DNA of 64,000 nucleotides from Paenibacillus sp. FSL K6-0276 (GCF_037977235.1 NZ_CP150276.1:3534001-3598000), one strand, 5' to 3'; shown: positions 1 to 8,340, counted from the stretch's first letter. The notes: a model not told the origin generated them from the letters alone. Numbers and translations: made by a program.

Positions 1-533
1 ACGAAGCTGACATCAAACTTAAACAGACGGATAAATTCTGTCGCTAGAACGTCAGTAATATTTCCTGACGGCTTTACCCGACCACCAATTAGGTAGGTTT
101 CAATCCATTGTCGTTCCCTTAAAGAATCGGCTACCCGCATGCTATTTGTAACGATTGTAAGTGGCATTTGTTCAGGCAGATGCTTCAATAGCACATAAGA
201 TAAAGATCCGCTTCCAATAAATACAGTATCGCTTTCCCGAATATACGATACAGCAAGCTTAGCAATCGCATTACCTTGCGGAGTTCCTTCGCCGTATCGG
301 ATTTCTGGTGGAGGTGGGGCTTGTCGAACCTTCGTGGATGGAATCGCTCCGCCGTGGGTTTTCTTGAGCAATCCCTGTTCCTCCATAATGGAGAGGTCAC
401 GCCTGATTGAATCGATGGAAACCTGGAACTTTTCCGCTAAGTCTTTGACCATTACACGTTTTTCTACATTCAATAATGCTTGGATTTTTTCCCGACGCTC
501 TTCAGCAAACATCCCAGTGTCTTCCTTTGGCAC
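1..533 (-). CDS. DeoR-family transcriptional regulator (3' part outside window)
   Basis: The reverse strand encodes a regulator that begins PKEDTGMFAEERREKIQALL and continues through VKDLAEKFQVSIDSIRRDLS and KKTHGGAI, the classic DeoR winged-helix N-terminus. The sensor domain follows with IGSGSLSYVLLKHLP. DeoR proteins usually repress sugar or nucleoside catabolic genes in response to a phosphorylated intermediate; the ligand cannot be read here. I chose the GTG at 533 because an AGGAGGT lies 7 nt upstream; the nearby ATG at 538 runs into a stop after 11 codons. The C-terminal half is cut by the window edge. It lies just outside the cassette array and marks its left border. Confidence 0.85.
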   Translation of the reverse strand, partial: MPKEDTGMFAEERREKIQALLNVEKRVMVKDLAEKFQVSIDSIRRDLSIMEEQGLLKKTHGGAIPSTKVRQAPPPPEIRYGEGTPQGNAIAKLAVSYIRESDTVFIGSGSLSYVLLKHLPEQMPLTIVTNSMRVADSLRERQWIETYLIGGRVKPSGNITDVLATEFIRLFKFDVSF

Positions 534-698
534 GCATTATACCTCCTGAACATTCACTTTTCCCTTTATAACAAATCAATTATATTCATTAATATGCCGT
601 TTTGTAAAGATTCTATTGTGAAAAACATCATTTTTATGCTGTTTTATGAAGTTTTTTTTAGTTTACAGTTCTGCTACGCAAAGATCATGTTAAATAAA

Positions 699-730
699 AA
701 AAGACCGTCTATGCGGTCCTTGACTTTTTT
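699..730. terminator. Intrinsic terminator at left border of the array
   Basis: AAGACCG pairs with CGGTCCTT, preceded by an A-run and followed by TTTTTT, so it could work both ways. The rest of 534-754 shows no gene; it presumably holds the promoter of the leftward DeoR gene. Confidence 0.5.
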
Positions 731-754
731 GACCTATTGATTGCACCAAATTCA

Positions 755-775
755 TTCAACTATACTGCCCGTTGG
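755..775. repeat. Cassette core 1 (first of array)
   Basis: CAACTATACTGCCCGTTGG, one base off the usual CCGTTAG, split from its right flank by an IS110-type insertion. It is the leftmost core seen. Confidence 0.75.
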
Positions 776-1137
776 CCATACATGCAGCGCAAGCGCTGCA
801 CCACAAATAATGAAAATGGTCATCTCTGTTAATACTGCTACTATGGCTGGGAGAGGAAGGTCGATCAACTATAGTGCCTTAGAGCCCATCCGTTAGTCTG
901 ACTCCAACGACCACGGTGCATCACAGATTGTCGCTCCCTTTTGGGAAGCACTCATGGGAGATTAATCCTACTCTCGTTGCTGCACCAGCCTCATTTTTTA
1001 TTTTCAGCTATGAAAGGTCTTTGGTACTTTAATTTCATAACTCTTCTCAGGCTCAGCCTTTTTTTAAAAATCATTCGGCTAGGTCTAATTTATTTTTGTC
1101 TTTTTGAGGTTTTTCGCGGATTTAATTTTCATGGGAG
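776..1137 (+). mobile_element. IS110-type non-autonomous element E1 with bridge-RNA-like region
   Basis: The element starts CCATACATG, ends CATGGGAG, and sits between CCGTTGG and TTGAAAA. A 5' hairpin (TGCAGCGC/GCGCTGCA, 783-800) and a long-range stem (ATGAAAAT 810-817 with ATTTTCAT 1125-1132) frame it. It has no transposase. The same ends flank the transposase-bearing copy at 2464-3545, so this is a deletion derivative of that IS. Target loop: TCAACTA at 865-871 and CCGTTAG at 890-896. Donor loop: CATGGGAG at 953-960. The right flank TTGA agrees with TCAACTA. Confidence 0.8.
801..990 (+). ncRNA. Candidate bridge RNA of E1
   Basis: The order is 5' hairpin, then a target-type internal loop closed by ATGG/CCAT-like pairing, then a donor-type loop. 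The donor loop is closed by GGTGCA (915-920) and TGCACC (981-986), with an inner hairpin GCTCCC/GGGAAGC. This order matches IS110-group bridge RNAs, which lie upstream of the recombinase gene. Identification is inference from layout and guide complementarity. Confidence 0.65.
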
Positions 1138-1149
1138 TTGAAAAACATT

Positions 1150-1695
1150 TTACTTCATGATGATCCATTTAACAGCATCTGATAAATCCTCTGCTATGTA
1201 ATCTGGCACAGCTTCAAGCCATTCTCCGAAGAATTGATTACTACGATATTTAGCCATATCCTTTTCTCCCGAACCCGTCTTCACCAAAACTTTCATACAT
1301 CCTGCCCTTTGAGCCGCAATCATATCCGTCCATCTATCACCAATAACAACGCAATTCTTCAACTTCAGACCATACTCTAGCGCTGCTTGAATAAGCATGT
1401 CTGGCGAGGGCTTTCGACAGGTACATCCCTCTCCATGTTGGTGTGGGCAAATAAAAGCTTTGTCAAAACCAAACGAAGTGAGTTCATCCTGGAAATCATC
1501 AAACTGCGCATCTCCACGAGATACTCCAGGTTGATTTGTAAACGAAAAGATTAGTATATCGGCATTCTTCAATGTTCTCAAAGAATCGGTAGTGAATGGA
1601 AATAATTCAAATGATCCAGGAAAAATAACTTCTTCTGAACCACCAATTGTTCCATCCCTATCAATGAAAACGGCTTGTATTTCCGAAGTTGTCAT
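1150..1695 (-). CDS. HAD-superfamily phosphatase, histidinol/heptose-bisphosphate type
   Basis: The 181-residue protein opens with the HAD motif I FIDRDGTIGG. Motif II-like FSFTNQPGVSRG and motif III/IV KPSPDM...VIGDRWTDM follow. The stretch CPHQHGEGCTCRKP carries the Cys/His zinc site of the HisB-N/GmhB class, so a small phosphorylated sugar or alcohol is the likely substrate; the true one is unknown. The length is normal for the class. GGGGTG precedes the ATG. It is the first cassette gene, on the minus strand, with its stop about 12 bp from the element E1. A soluble cytosolic enzyme is expected. Confidence 0.85.
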   Translation of the reverse strand: MTTSEIQAVFIDRDGTIGGSEEVIFPGSFELFPFTTDSLRTLKNADILIFSFTNQPGVSRGDAQFDDFQDELTSFGFDKAFICPHQHGEGCTCRKPSPDMLIQAALEYGLKLKNCVVIGDRWTDMIAAQRAGCMKVLVKTGSGEKDMAKYRSNQFFGEWLEAVPDYIAEDLSDAVKWIIMK

Positions 1696-1772
1696 TTAAC
1701 AACACCCCCCAATCCATTATATTTCATTGGATCTACAAATAATTATCATTTTTCCATCAATAAATCGGATGG

Positions 1773-1855
1773 CACTAAACTGCCCGTTACTTCAGCAAAC
1801 AAAAAGGAGCTGCCTCCAAGCAAGCTCCTCAACTATCGTTCCCTGATAGCTTAAT
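1773..1855. repeat. attC-like junction (core 1, hairpin, core 2)
   Basis: Core 1 is ACTGCCCGTTAC (1779-1790). The hairpin AGGAGCT/AGCTCCT lies at 1805-1829. Core 2 is CTATCGTTCCCTGATAGC (1833-1850), where the two arms CTATC/GATAG are a perfect inverted pair. Confidence 0.8.
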
Positions 1856-1877
1856 GAACCGATTTTTATAGATACGC

Positions 1878-2342
1878 TCATTCGATTATTTGAATACCAA
1901 AATGGTAACTAGCAGTATTTCTTTCTTCCCATACTGCAGAAAGAATGTATTCATAATACCCTGGCTTCAATGAAAGTTTGTAACTGTATTGATCTGGTTT
2001 ACCTATCGATTCCTCACCGCCATCTGAATTGACAACGGTTAACGTAAAATTATCAGGCTTAATCGGAAACTTAATCCTGATAACCCCTCCAGAGTCTGCA
2101 ACAACTGCTTTTTCTTTGATGCTTTTATTAAAAGTAGTCGGATGCGGAGGATCAGCACATACACCTACCTCTGTGTTAGTACCAAACCAACAAGATTGAC
2201 CTTCGAGATACTCAATATTCTGTTCTTGTAATGTAATCGTCGGTCTTACAGGCTCATCTGGTAGTTGCTTATTATTAGAACACCCAACAATCATCAAAAA
2301 AACCATTGCTGTACACAGGAAATAAAAACTGTGTTTTCTCAT
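1878..2342 (-). CDS. Small secreted lipoprotein of unknown function
   Basis: The 154-residue product has a lipoprotein signal: positive start MRKH, hydrophobic core FLCTAMVFLMI, lipobox VGC at about residue 21. It should be exported and lipid-anchored on the outer face of the membrane. The mature part has two cysteines in SCWFGTNTEVGVCADPP, possibly a disulfide, and a C-terminal beta-rich segment (KLSLKPGYYEYILSAVW) that reads like an immunoglobulin-like fold. I do not recognise the family. It is a single-gene cassette between the junction at 1773 and the core at 2441. Confidence 0.7.
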   Translation of the reverse strand: MRKHSFYFLCTAMVFLMIVGCSNNKQLPDEPVRPTITLQEQNIEYLEGQSCWFGTNTEVGVCADPPHPTTFNKSIKEKAVVADSGGVIRIKFPIKPDNFTLTVVNSDGGEESIGKPDQYSYKLSLKPGYYEYILSAVWEERNTASYHFGIQIIE

Positions 2343-2440
2343 GTGCTATCCCTCCTTACTTTGGTCCTTTACTTGGCGAATCTGCAATTATATTACTGCT
2401 TTAAAAAATGACGTTTAGTCGGGATAAAAGTTCCTGAATT

Positions 2441-2463
2441 CATTGAGCAAAACTGTCCGTTAG
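2441..2463. repeat. Cassette core 1 interrupted by element E2
   Basis: TTGAGCAAAACTGTCCGTTAG, then the IS110-type element; the right half resumes as TTCAATACTTG at 3546. Confidence 0.75.
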
Positions 2464-2488
2464 CCATACATGCAGCGCAAGCGCCGCA

Positions 2489-2678
2489 CCACAGATAATG
2501 AAAATGGTTATATCCGCCAATACTGCTACTATGGCTGGGAGAGGAAGGTCGATCAACTATGGTGCCTTAGAGCCCATCCGTTAGTCTGACTCCAACGATC
2601 ACGGTGCATCACAGATTGTCGCTCCCTTTTGGGAAGCACTCATGGGAGATTAATCCTACTCTGATTGTTGCACCAGCC
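2489..2678 (+). ncRNA. Candidate bridge RNA of E2
   Basis: Same two-loop layout as in E1, lying directly upstream of the transposase gene. The donor loop closes with TGCACC at 2669-2674. The position 5' of the recombinase is the IS110-group arrangement. Confidence 0.65.
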
Positions 2679-2713
2679 TCTTTCTAATTTAGCCGTAGAG
2701 AGGATGCTTTAAG

Positions 2714-3427
2714 GTGGAAATCGTAGTTGAACGGGCATGTGGTATGGATATTTATAAGGATAATATTACCACATGTATTCTAACGTCTAACGGAAAGGAG
2801 ATTCAAACGTTTTCAACTAAAACTGTGTTTCTATTACAATTAATTGACTGGATTAAACAGCATGAATGTACTCACGTTGCTATGGAAAGCACGGGTGTAT
2901 TTTGGAAGCCTATTGTTAATTTACTTGAAGCCGAAGGAATTGAATTTTTAGTGGTGAATGCCCAGCATATGAAAGCTTTACCTGGACGTAAAACAGATGT
3001 CAAGGACTCAGAATCGATTGCAAAGCTTCTTCGTCATGGGCTGCTTAAAGCAAGTTTCATTCCAGATCGAAATCAACGGGAGCTTCGAGAACTTGTTCGA
3101 TATCGTCGTAGTATCATTGAAGAACGGGCTAGACAACATAACCGAATTCAAAAAGTGTTAGAAGCAGCCCATTCTGTTGCAGCGTCAAAGAACTATCTCG
3201 GTGCCATGTATAGACGAACAGCAGCGCGAAAAGGAAGGAAACGAGCAGCGGTCTCTGTTGCACATGCTATGTTGAGAATAGCCTACTATCTGTTAACACG
3301 TGAAGAAATGTATTTGGACCTAGGAGAAGACTACTTTGACAAACAGAAGCAACAATCTATTGTGAAATACTCAGTTCGACGACTAGAAAACTTAGGTTAT
3401 TCTGTAACTATTGCAAAAGTCTCTTAA
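2714..3427 (+). pseudogene. IS110-family transposase, internally deleted
   Basis: The N-terminal DEDD domain is clear: GMDIYKDNITTCIL (first Asp), HVAMESTGVFWKP (Glu), GRKTDVKDSESIAKLL (Asp pair). The end, AARKGRKRAAVSVAHAMLRI and DLGEDYFDKQK, is the usual C-terminus. The 237-residue length is well short of the roughly 400 expected. An in-frame deletion joins RIQKVLE directly to AAHSVAASKN. It removes most of the Transposase_20 domain, including the catalytic serine region, so the protein should be inactive. The GTG start follows AGAGAGG. No intact copy of this transposase is in the window. Confidence 0.85.
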
Positions 3428-3642
3428 TTCATTAATATACCAATATTCCTTATTTCGGATGCTGTGACCTTCAAAAAAATGAATGGACTGCGTCTTATTT
3501 ACGTTTGCCTTTTTACAATAACTGCGGATTTAATTTTCATGGGAGTTCAATACTTGAATTGAATCCGAATAATTATCAATATTGATGAATCAACAGCAAT
3601 ATACCGGATTACACATGTTTTACTGTTTCGGTTCACGAAAAA

Positions 3643-3673
3643 ACGGCGGTACATCACGATAACGCGCCGCCGT
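3643..3673 (-). terminator. Terminator after the GNAT gene
   Basis: ACGGCGG and CCGCCGT form a GC-rich hairpin; on the minus strand it is followed by TTTTTT. The surrounding 3546-3736 contains no gene and no second core. Confidence 0.7.
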
Positions 3674-3736
3674 ATCTTTACTGTATACTATGCTCTTATT
3701 TTCTAAGGTAGTAGAAGTTCTGTCCGCATCATTCTA

Positions 3737-4603
3737 CTATTCAAATTTTAACTGGAGCGAATCACAAATTGGCATATAGCCTATCTTTTGATAGATGCTA
3801 TTAGATGTGGGATTTGCTAAGTCCGTATATAAGACGCACTTAGTAAATCCTTTATCCAATGCAAGTTGGCTTATTTGCGCCACAATTGAAGTAGCGTAAC
3901 CCTTCCTGCGCTCATATGGAGGGGTATATACAAATGCCACGCCAATAGCCGTCTGCATTACCCTTGTATATCCTGCCATAGAAACGGGTATCCCGTTGTC
4001 CTCTAAAATATAGATTTTTTTCGATGCTATTCGGTAGAGGTAAGGGTCTGCATCTTGCGGGATGGACATTTCTGTTTTGCCATAACTCCCCGCTGCATAA
4101 AATGCTTCAGCCCAGTATGGGAAAAAGTGAATATCCTTTTCATCTAGCAATCGAACGATACCAACCTCTTGAATGTCTGGGTTTACTGCCGTAAGTTCAT
4201 ATATACGTTGGCTCATGGTTGTTTTAAAAGTTATTCCCTTGCGCAAGGTATATTCTTTGGCAAAATACTCTGCCAAGGTTTTTTCGGTTGTCACACCTGG
4301 AATTTCACGGTCTTTCAGCCCATCTATCAGACAGTTTATAGCTTCTGGGTTAATTATGTTGTCTGTTGCATAAAGCGTAATATTGTGTGGCGGTGTCATT
4401 ATGGCGGTAAGTTGTATGCCCTTAGCATCCGAAATAGTTGCCATAAGCCAATTTACAGGGTCACGCCAATCTGTTTTGTCTCTTCCTTCATGCCCAATTA
4501 TGATATTTCCAAGAGGAATCAAATTTTGTGCTTCATGACGCATCAGCACATCATAGGTATTAATGTAAAACTCATGCACATCCGTATACAACTTGAATTG
4601 CAT
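3737..4603 (-). CDS. GNAT acetyltransferase with N-terminal extension
   Basis: The 288-residue protein has a roughly 120-residue N-terminal region and a C-terminal GNAT fold. The acetyl-CoA loop is seen in YTPPYERRKGYATSIVAQIS, followed by VLYTDLANPTSNSIYQKIGY, the typical last strand-helix of the family. Two-domain GNATs of this length are common in Bacillus relatives and mostly lack a known substrate. The minus-strand gene lies in a cassette and has its own terminator at 3643. It is predicted cytosolic; function beyond acyl transfer cannot be given. Confidence 0.8.
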   Translation of the reverse strand: MQFKLYTDVHEFYINTYDVLMRHEAQNLIPLGNIIIGHEGRDKTDWRDPVNWLMATISDAKGIQLTAIMTPPHNITLYATDNIINPEAINCLIDGLKDREIPGVTTEKTLAEYFAKEYTLRKGITFKTTMSQRIYELTAVNPDIQEVGIVRLLDEKDIHFFPYWAEAFYAAGSYGKTEMSIPQDADPYLYRIASKKIYILEDNGIPVSMAGYTRVMQTAIGVAFVYTPPYERRKGYATSIVAQISQLALDKGFTKCVLYTDLANPTSNSIYQKIGYMPICDSLQLKFE

Positions 4604-4683
4604 TACAATGTCACCCTTTCATCTGCTCAACGTTTTTCCGGATTTTTCGAACTAATCGTTCTTTCTTACGGTTTGCTGATTTA

Positions 4684-4806
4684 TCAAAAGTACTCCTGAT
4701 CTTTAACCCTGCCTGTTGAACTGCACCATTCCCTACCCAAAGCTTCAGCATGATCAAATTCAAGTTGCCGTAATGTCAAACGTTCTGTAACCATCAATTT
4801 ACTCAT
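4684..4806 (-). pseudogene. Truncated GNAT (RimJ/RimL-like) controlled by a T-box
   Basis: Forty codons reading MSKLMVTERLTLRQLEFDHA and then drifting into CSSTGRVKDQEYF. The beginning is the standard N-terminus of RimJ/RimL-type acetyltransferases; the acetyl-CoA domain is missing. GGAGGG lies 7 nt before the ATG. The gene stands directly behind a complete T-box leader (4846-5090), so a regulated acetyltransferase cassette has lost most of its coding part. Confidence 0.65.
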
Positions 4807-4845
4807 TCGATAACCCTCCAATTTAATAATTAATTTATGAAGACG

Positions 4846-5090
4846 CAAAAAAACCCCATCCCATTTGGGACGGAGTTGCTCCGCGTTACCACCCTGATTG
4901 ACGTTTATAATAAACGCCCACTTAGCCATCGTCCAACAACGATGCTTCTTTGTAACGGTAGAATCCCGGGCCCATCTACTATAATTCGGGGGCCAGCTCT
5001 GAGGTGATTTTTTGATTCGGATATCCGCTGCCTCGCACCAACCGGCAGTTCCCTGAACGGCGTTTCCGTATCTACTTGTCCTCTTCATCG
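4846..5090 (-). promoter_or_regulatory. T-box riboswitch leader
   Basis: On the minus strand the T-box sequence AGGGTGGTAACGCG (complement of 4882-4895) is followed by a terminator, CCGTCCC/GGGATGG plus TTTTTTT (4847-4877). Stem I with GGAACTGCCGGTTGGTGCG lies upstream. The specifier loop reads GAATCA, suggesting a UCA serine codon, but this assignment is tentative. T-boxes sense uncharged tRNA and read through when it accumulates. Here the controlled gene is only a GNAT fragment. Confidence 0.85.
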
Positions 5091-5115
5091 TATTTGGTAA
5101 TTATTAATTAAGTTC

Positions 5116-5144
5116 AATATAAGATATTTGCAATATTCTGTCAA
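5116..5144 (-). promoter_or_regulatory. Sigma-A promoter of the T-box transcript
   Basis: On the minus strand TTGACA, 17 nt, TATATT, just upstream of the T-box leader. Confidence 0.75.
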
Positions 5145-5171
5145 TAACTCAAACAACAACAGCTCACATTA

Positions 5172-5198
5172 TTAAACAATCCTGCCCGTTAGCTGAAT
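5172..5198. repeat. Cassette core 1 without partner
   Basis: AAACAATCCTGCCCGTTAGC; no clear hairpin or core 2 follows before the next gene. Confidence 0.7.
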
Positions 5199-5244
5199 CA
5201 CTTCGTATGTTAATATTGGTTGTTATTAGATGAGTAAGTTACAA

Positions 5245-5778
5245 TTAGTGTCCAAATTTGATATCTTCAAAAGGTACGTACTTGTTTGGTTCAATTTCTT
5301 TATATACACGCACAAATTTCACGTTAAAGGTCGGAAAGGGAACAAGAGCGTGCATCGCTGATTGCTTCATTTCTTCAATCTCTGCTTCGTTCATGCCCCA
5401 ATAGGTTTGCCCCAAGGTCAAATGAGGATGGAAGCGATCCAATTCCAGGTAACGTTTGATAAGTTCAGGTGATGGTGATACCGTATCTACCAGTCGCTTG
5501 TGTAAATCATATACATCTTTCGATTCAACGCTAAGGAATGTAACGGCATTCCCAAATGATCCTGGCTCTGAGAGTGACAACTGAAAGCATTGGACCGATG
5601 AACAAGTACCCCTTACATTTTCAAGCCAGTGCATATCTTCCGTAAGCCCTCCTTGCGCTTTGACAGTAATGTGAGGCTCTACAACAGCCTGAAGACGATT
5701 ACTAGCCCAACGATTACGAAATGCCGCGATTTGTTCTTTGTATTCATCAGGAGGAACAATACCTATGAAATATTGCAT
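5245..5778 (-). CDS. 2H phosphoesterase (LigT / 2'-5' RNA ligase-like)
   Basis: The 177-residue protein has the two catalytic HxT motifs of the 2H phosphoesterase family: PHITVKAQGG near residue 36 and HPHLTLGQTY near residue 117. The start MQYFIGIVPPDEYKEQI is typical. Members hydrolyse 2',3'-cyclic phosphates or related bonds in small RNAs and nucleotides; the particular substrate is unknown. Length and spacing are normal, so it is probably active. It is a single-gene minus-strand cassette. Confidence 0.85.
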   Translation of the reverse strand: MQYFIGIVPPDEYKEQIAAFRNRWASNRLQAVVEPHITVKAQGGLTEDMHWLENVRGTCSSVQCFQLSLSEPGSFGNAVTFLSVESKDVYDLHKRLVDTVSPSPELIKRYLELDRFHPHLTLGQTYWGMNEAEIEEMKQSAMHALVPFPTFNVKFVRVYKEIEPNKYVPFEDIKFGH

Positions 5779-5888
5779 TTACTTCATCACATCCTATACT
5801 TTTAAACAGTACCATTCTCATTCAAATCAACTTACACTATCCAGCAGATCCTTTTACCATGTTATTTAATTTCTTCAAGTTATCCCCA

Positions 5889-6042
5889 TTATTCTGCCCG
5901 TTAGCCATACATGTCGCACACGCGACATCACAGATTATAGAAGTAATTGCGTTCTTCCATGGGAGTTGAATAAAGGCAGCCGATCGTGTTGACTGACCGG
6001 CTGCCTTATCGTATTTGAGCTAACGTTCCTCGTTAGCTCAAT
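5889..6042. repeat. attC-like junction carrying a miniature element
   Basis: Core 1 is TTCTGCCCGTTAG; the 61-bp insertion follows, then TTGAATAA. The hairpin GGCAGCC/GGCTGCC spans 5974-6004. Core 2 is GCTAACGTTCCTCGTTAGC (6019-6037), whose arms GCTAACG/CGTTAGC are perfect inverted repeats with a 5-bp spacer. Confidence 0.85.
5905..5965 (+). mobile_element. 61-bp miniature element, type A
   Basis: CCATACATG to CATGGGAG with two hairpins: TGTCGC/GCGACA and an ATAGAAG/CTTCCAT-like stem. The ends match the IS110-type elements. It is inserted after CCGTTAG, before TTGAATAA. Confidence 0.75.
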
Positions 6043-6057
6043 GCTGTGAATACTGGT

Positions 6058-6336
6058 TTAATAAATAATATCGTGTTGTTCCCCGTCTTTGGGATCGTTT
6101 ATAACAAACCACTGTTCTTCAACTATGTTTAGTTCCTTATTGCAGAAATCCATTGCTTCTCCTAATGTTTCATAACAATAGTCAGCATTTGCACCCTTAT
6201 TTTCATGAGTTTCAAATAGAATTACATAAACACCATTCTTTGATTCATAAATCATTACTTTACTTATGTCCCCTATTGTTCTATAAGAAGAGCATACATT
6301 CTCATTTTTGCACCCCATGTGTTCTATTGGCATCAT
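6058..6336 (-). CDS. Small hypothetical protein
   Basis: The 92-residue product contains GVYVILFETHENKGANADYC and a helical stretch LGEAMDFCNKELNI, then an acidic end. It looks soluble and alpha/beta. No family recognised. The start is uncertain because two adjacent ATGs follow only a weak GGTAAG. It is bounded on both sides by cassette junctions, which supports it as cassette cargo. Confidence 0.55.
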   Translation of the reverse strand: MMPIEHMGCKNENVCSSYRTIGDISKVMIYESKNGVYVILFETHENKGANADYCYETLGEAMDFCNKELNIVEEQWFVINDPKDGEQHDIIY

Positions 6337-6346
6337 CTTACCATAA

Positions 6347-6424
6347 CGTTATTCTGCCCAGTAGTTGAACAACAAGAGGAGCAGCTGCCGCGGCATTCTG
6401 CTCCGCTAACGTGTCCCGTTAGAA
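6347..6424. repeat. attC-like junction
   Basis: Core 1 TTATTCTGCCCAGTAG, hairpin GGAGCAG/CTGCTCC (6378-6404), core 2 GCTAACGTGTCCCGTTAG (6405-6422), which is the insertion site of the next IS. Confidence 0.8.
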
Positions 6425-8340
6425 TTCCTGTAAACTGAATAATTTGGAGTTTGAACAAAAAAGAGCACCTCTGTAACATGGGAGTTGGATACGGGTCTAC
6501 AGCCCTTTTAATCTCACCATTTAGGAGGTCGCTCTACTATGAAGTTTAAAGCTCAAGACAAGCAAAATCAACTCATTGAAAACATTTCCTCTTTGCATCT
6601 GGTCGTCGGTGTAGATATTGCCCAGCAGACGCATGTTGCTCGCGCAGTGAGCTATCGGGGAATTGCTTTGGGATCGCCGCTTGAGTTCGGCAGCCATGAC
6701 GAGGGCTTTCGCCTGTTCGGAGGCTGGGTTCAAGATCTGCTCAAGTCTTACAAGCTGAGCAAAATCATTGTGGGTATGGAGCCCACCGGACATTACTGGC
6801 TGAGCCTGGCTCGATGGCTCTCAGACCAAGGAATTGAGGCTGTTCTCGTGAATCCACATCTCGTTAAAAAGAACAAAGAAAATCGCGACAATACCCCATC
6901 CAAAAGCGACCGCAAAGACGCACTCGTCATCGCGGATATGGTCAAAAATGGCTACTATTCCCCTGTACGATTTCACCCGGAGGCCTACGAGGAGCTACGT
7001 ATTCTCATGGCCAATCGGGACACGGGTACGAAACGGCTTAACAGCGCTGTTAACCAAATTCATCGCTGGGTAGATATTGTGTTCCCTGAACTTCGGCATG
7101 TCTTTAAAATTCTCACCTGCACGAGTAGCATTGCTACCTTAAGGCTGTTTCCTCTCCCGAAGGAAATTAGCCGATTAACGACTGAGCAAGTCATTGCTGG
7201 TTGGAAACAATATGTGCAGCGTCATGCGGGTTTGCGGCGGGCCGAGCAGCTTATAACGCTGGCTAAACGCAGCGTTGGTGCTTCAAAGGCGCTACAAGCC
7301 TACAAGTTACACTTGGGTCAACTGCTCGAAGAATACGACTTGGCACAGCGCCAACTTGAGCAGATTGAACACGAAGTACATCTCGTATTGGAGCGCATTC
7401 CCTATGTCCAAAAGTTACTTACCATTCGAGGTGTAAATGTAACCAGTCTAGCCGGTGTGTTAGGAGAAGCTGGTGATCTTAGTGGTTACTCACACGGAAA
7501 TGCCTTGCTTCGTCATGCGGGTCTAAATTTAGCTGAAGCCAGCTCTGGGAAATGGCGTGGGAAAATGGTGCTTAGCAAGCGCGGCCGCCCGCGTCTAAGG
7601 CGTTTTCTGTATCTCATGACGATGTGTATGGTCATGACCAATCCGGATGTCAGGGCCTTGCACCACCATAACGTCGAGGTAAAGAAGTTAAAGAAAATGA
7701 AGTCCATTATGAAATTATGCGGTAAAGTTGCACGCATGCTTGTTGGCCTGGCTAAGAGCAGTGAAGCTTACGACTCCACAAAAGTCTTTCCACAAGCAGC
7801 ATAACACCTGTCGACTTCACCAGTTCATGTATTCGCAGGATGAAAGAAGCACGGAGTATCGGGAGACGTTACGCAAAAGGGCTCGGACCCATTCCGTTAG
7901 AAAGACCGACCTCCACCCCTTAGTAAGATGTGACGAAGGAATGAAAGGGCATAGACCCGTTGAGACATGGGAGCGAAAATCGCTAGGGTAAAGTGGAGAC
8001 GTGCATATATGGAACAATATGGGTGATGGAAACCTGACCTCTGTTCCCGCATGCCCTTTCTGATATCCCCCAGCCACCGCCTCCTCCATGTGTTCTTCAC
8101 TTACACTTACCATAGGGTAAAATCCTGCGAATTCATGAGCTAGAGTGAGGATACTGAATCATTTCGAGGGAGCGTAATGACCTAGCCTGAGAATACTTTA
8201 TCAAACACATCTTGAAGGAATATCGCTTAAACGGTCTAAATGTACCTAAAAAACAGTCTAGATAAGAGAATAAACTGTTTTTTTTTGATGAAGAGGCATC
8301 GGCGTATGCCCATTTCCAGTGTAATAATCGTTTACCCTGT
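6423..8340 (+). mobile_element. IS110/IS1111-type insertion sequence (right end uncertain)
   Basis: Starts right after CCGTTAG of core 2 and encodes a full-length DEDD recombinase at 6539-7804. A long non-coding tail follows. It repeats CCGTTAG at about 7896-7902 and CATGGGAG near 7966, the same target and donor words used by the other family. An RNA 3' of the gene would be the IS1111-group arrangement. I could not fix the right end; 7805-8371 holds no convincing gene. Confidence 0.6.
6539..7804 (+). CDS. IS110-family transposase (DEDD recombinase), intact
   Basis: The 421-residue protein has VVGVDIAQQTHVARA (Asp), IVGMEPTGHYWLSLARWL (Glu), and the Asp pair in PSKSDRKDALVIADM. The C-terminal Transposase_20 part has IRGVNVTSLAGVLGEAG and SSGKWRGKMVLSKRGRPRLR, whose serine is the expected second nucleophile. 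These enzymes act with a guide RNA to join a circular donor to a target. AGGAGG lies 10 nt before the ATG. Nothing looks truncated. It is inserted in a cassette core. Confidence 0.9.
   Translation: MKFKAQDKQNQLIENISSLHLVVGVDIAQQTHVARAVSYRGIALGSPLEFGSHDEGFRLFGGWVQDLLKSYKLSKIIVGMEPTGHYWLSLARWLSDQGIEAVLVNPHLVKKNKENRDNTPSKSDRKDALVIADMVKNGYYSPVRFHPEAYEELRILMANRDTGTKRLNSAVNQIHRWVDIVFPELRHVFKILTCTSSIATLRLFPLPKEISRLTTEQVIAGWKQYVQRHAGLRRAEQLITLAKRSVGASKALQAYKLHLGQLLEEYDLAQRQLEQIEHEVHLVLERIPYVQKLLTIRGVNVTSLAGVLGEAGDLSGYSHGNALLRHAGLNLAEASSGKWRGKMVLSKRGRPRLRRFLYLMTMCMVMTNPDVRALHHHNVEVKKLKKMKSIMKLCGKVARMLVGLAKSSEAYDSTKVFPQAA

Larger units (their letters stand above)
2464..3545 (+). mobile_element. IS110-family insertion sequence E2 (with deleted transposase)
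   Basis: The 1,082-bp element has ends CCATACATG and CATGGGAG, identical to the 360-390-bp copies. It carries a transposase gene between the bridge-RNA-like leader and the right end. Target loop: TCAACTA 2553-2559 and CCGTTAG 2578-2584. Donor loop: CATGGGAG 2641-2648. The right flank TTCAAT matches the guide only in its first two bases. It shows what the short copies descend from. Confidence 0.85.

Noticed and set aside
776..1137. IS200/IS605-type palindrome elements or group IIC-attC introns as the source of the 370-bp elements
   Set aside because: The transposase-bearing copy with identical ends (2464-3545) encodes a DEDD IS110-family protein. No intron domain V/VI or reverse transcriptase is visible.
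4807..5088. A 134-codon frame reading from 5088 through to 4684
   Set aside because: It runs across the T-box leader and its terminator; the real start is the ATG at 4806 behind GGAGGG.
7728..8113. Several frames behind the 6539 transposase
   Set aside because: They overlap each other on both strands in what is likely the IS guide-RNA tail; none has family features.
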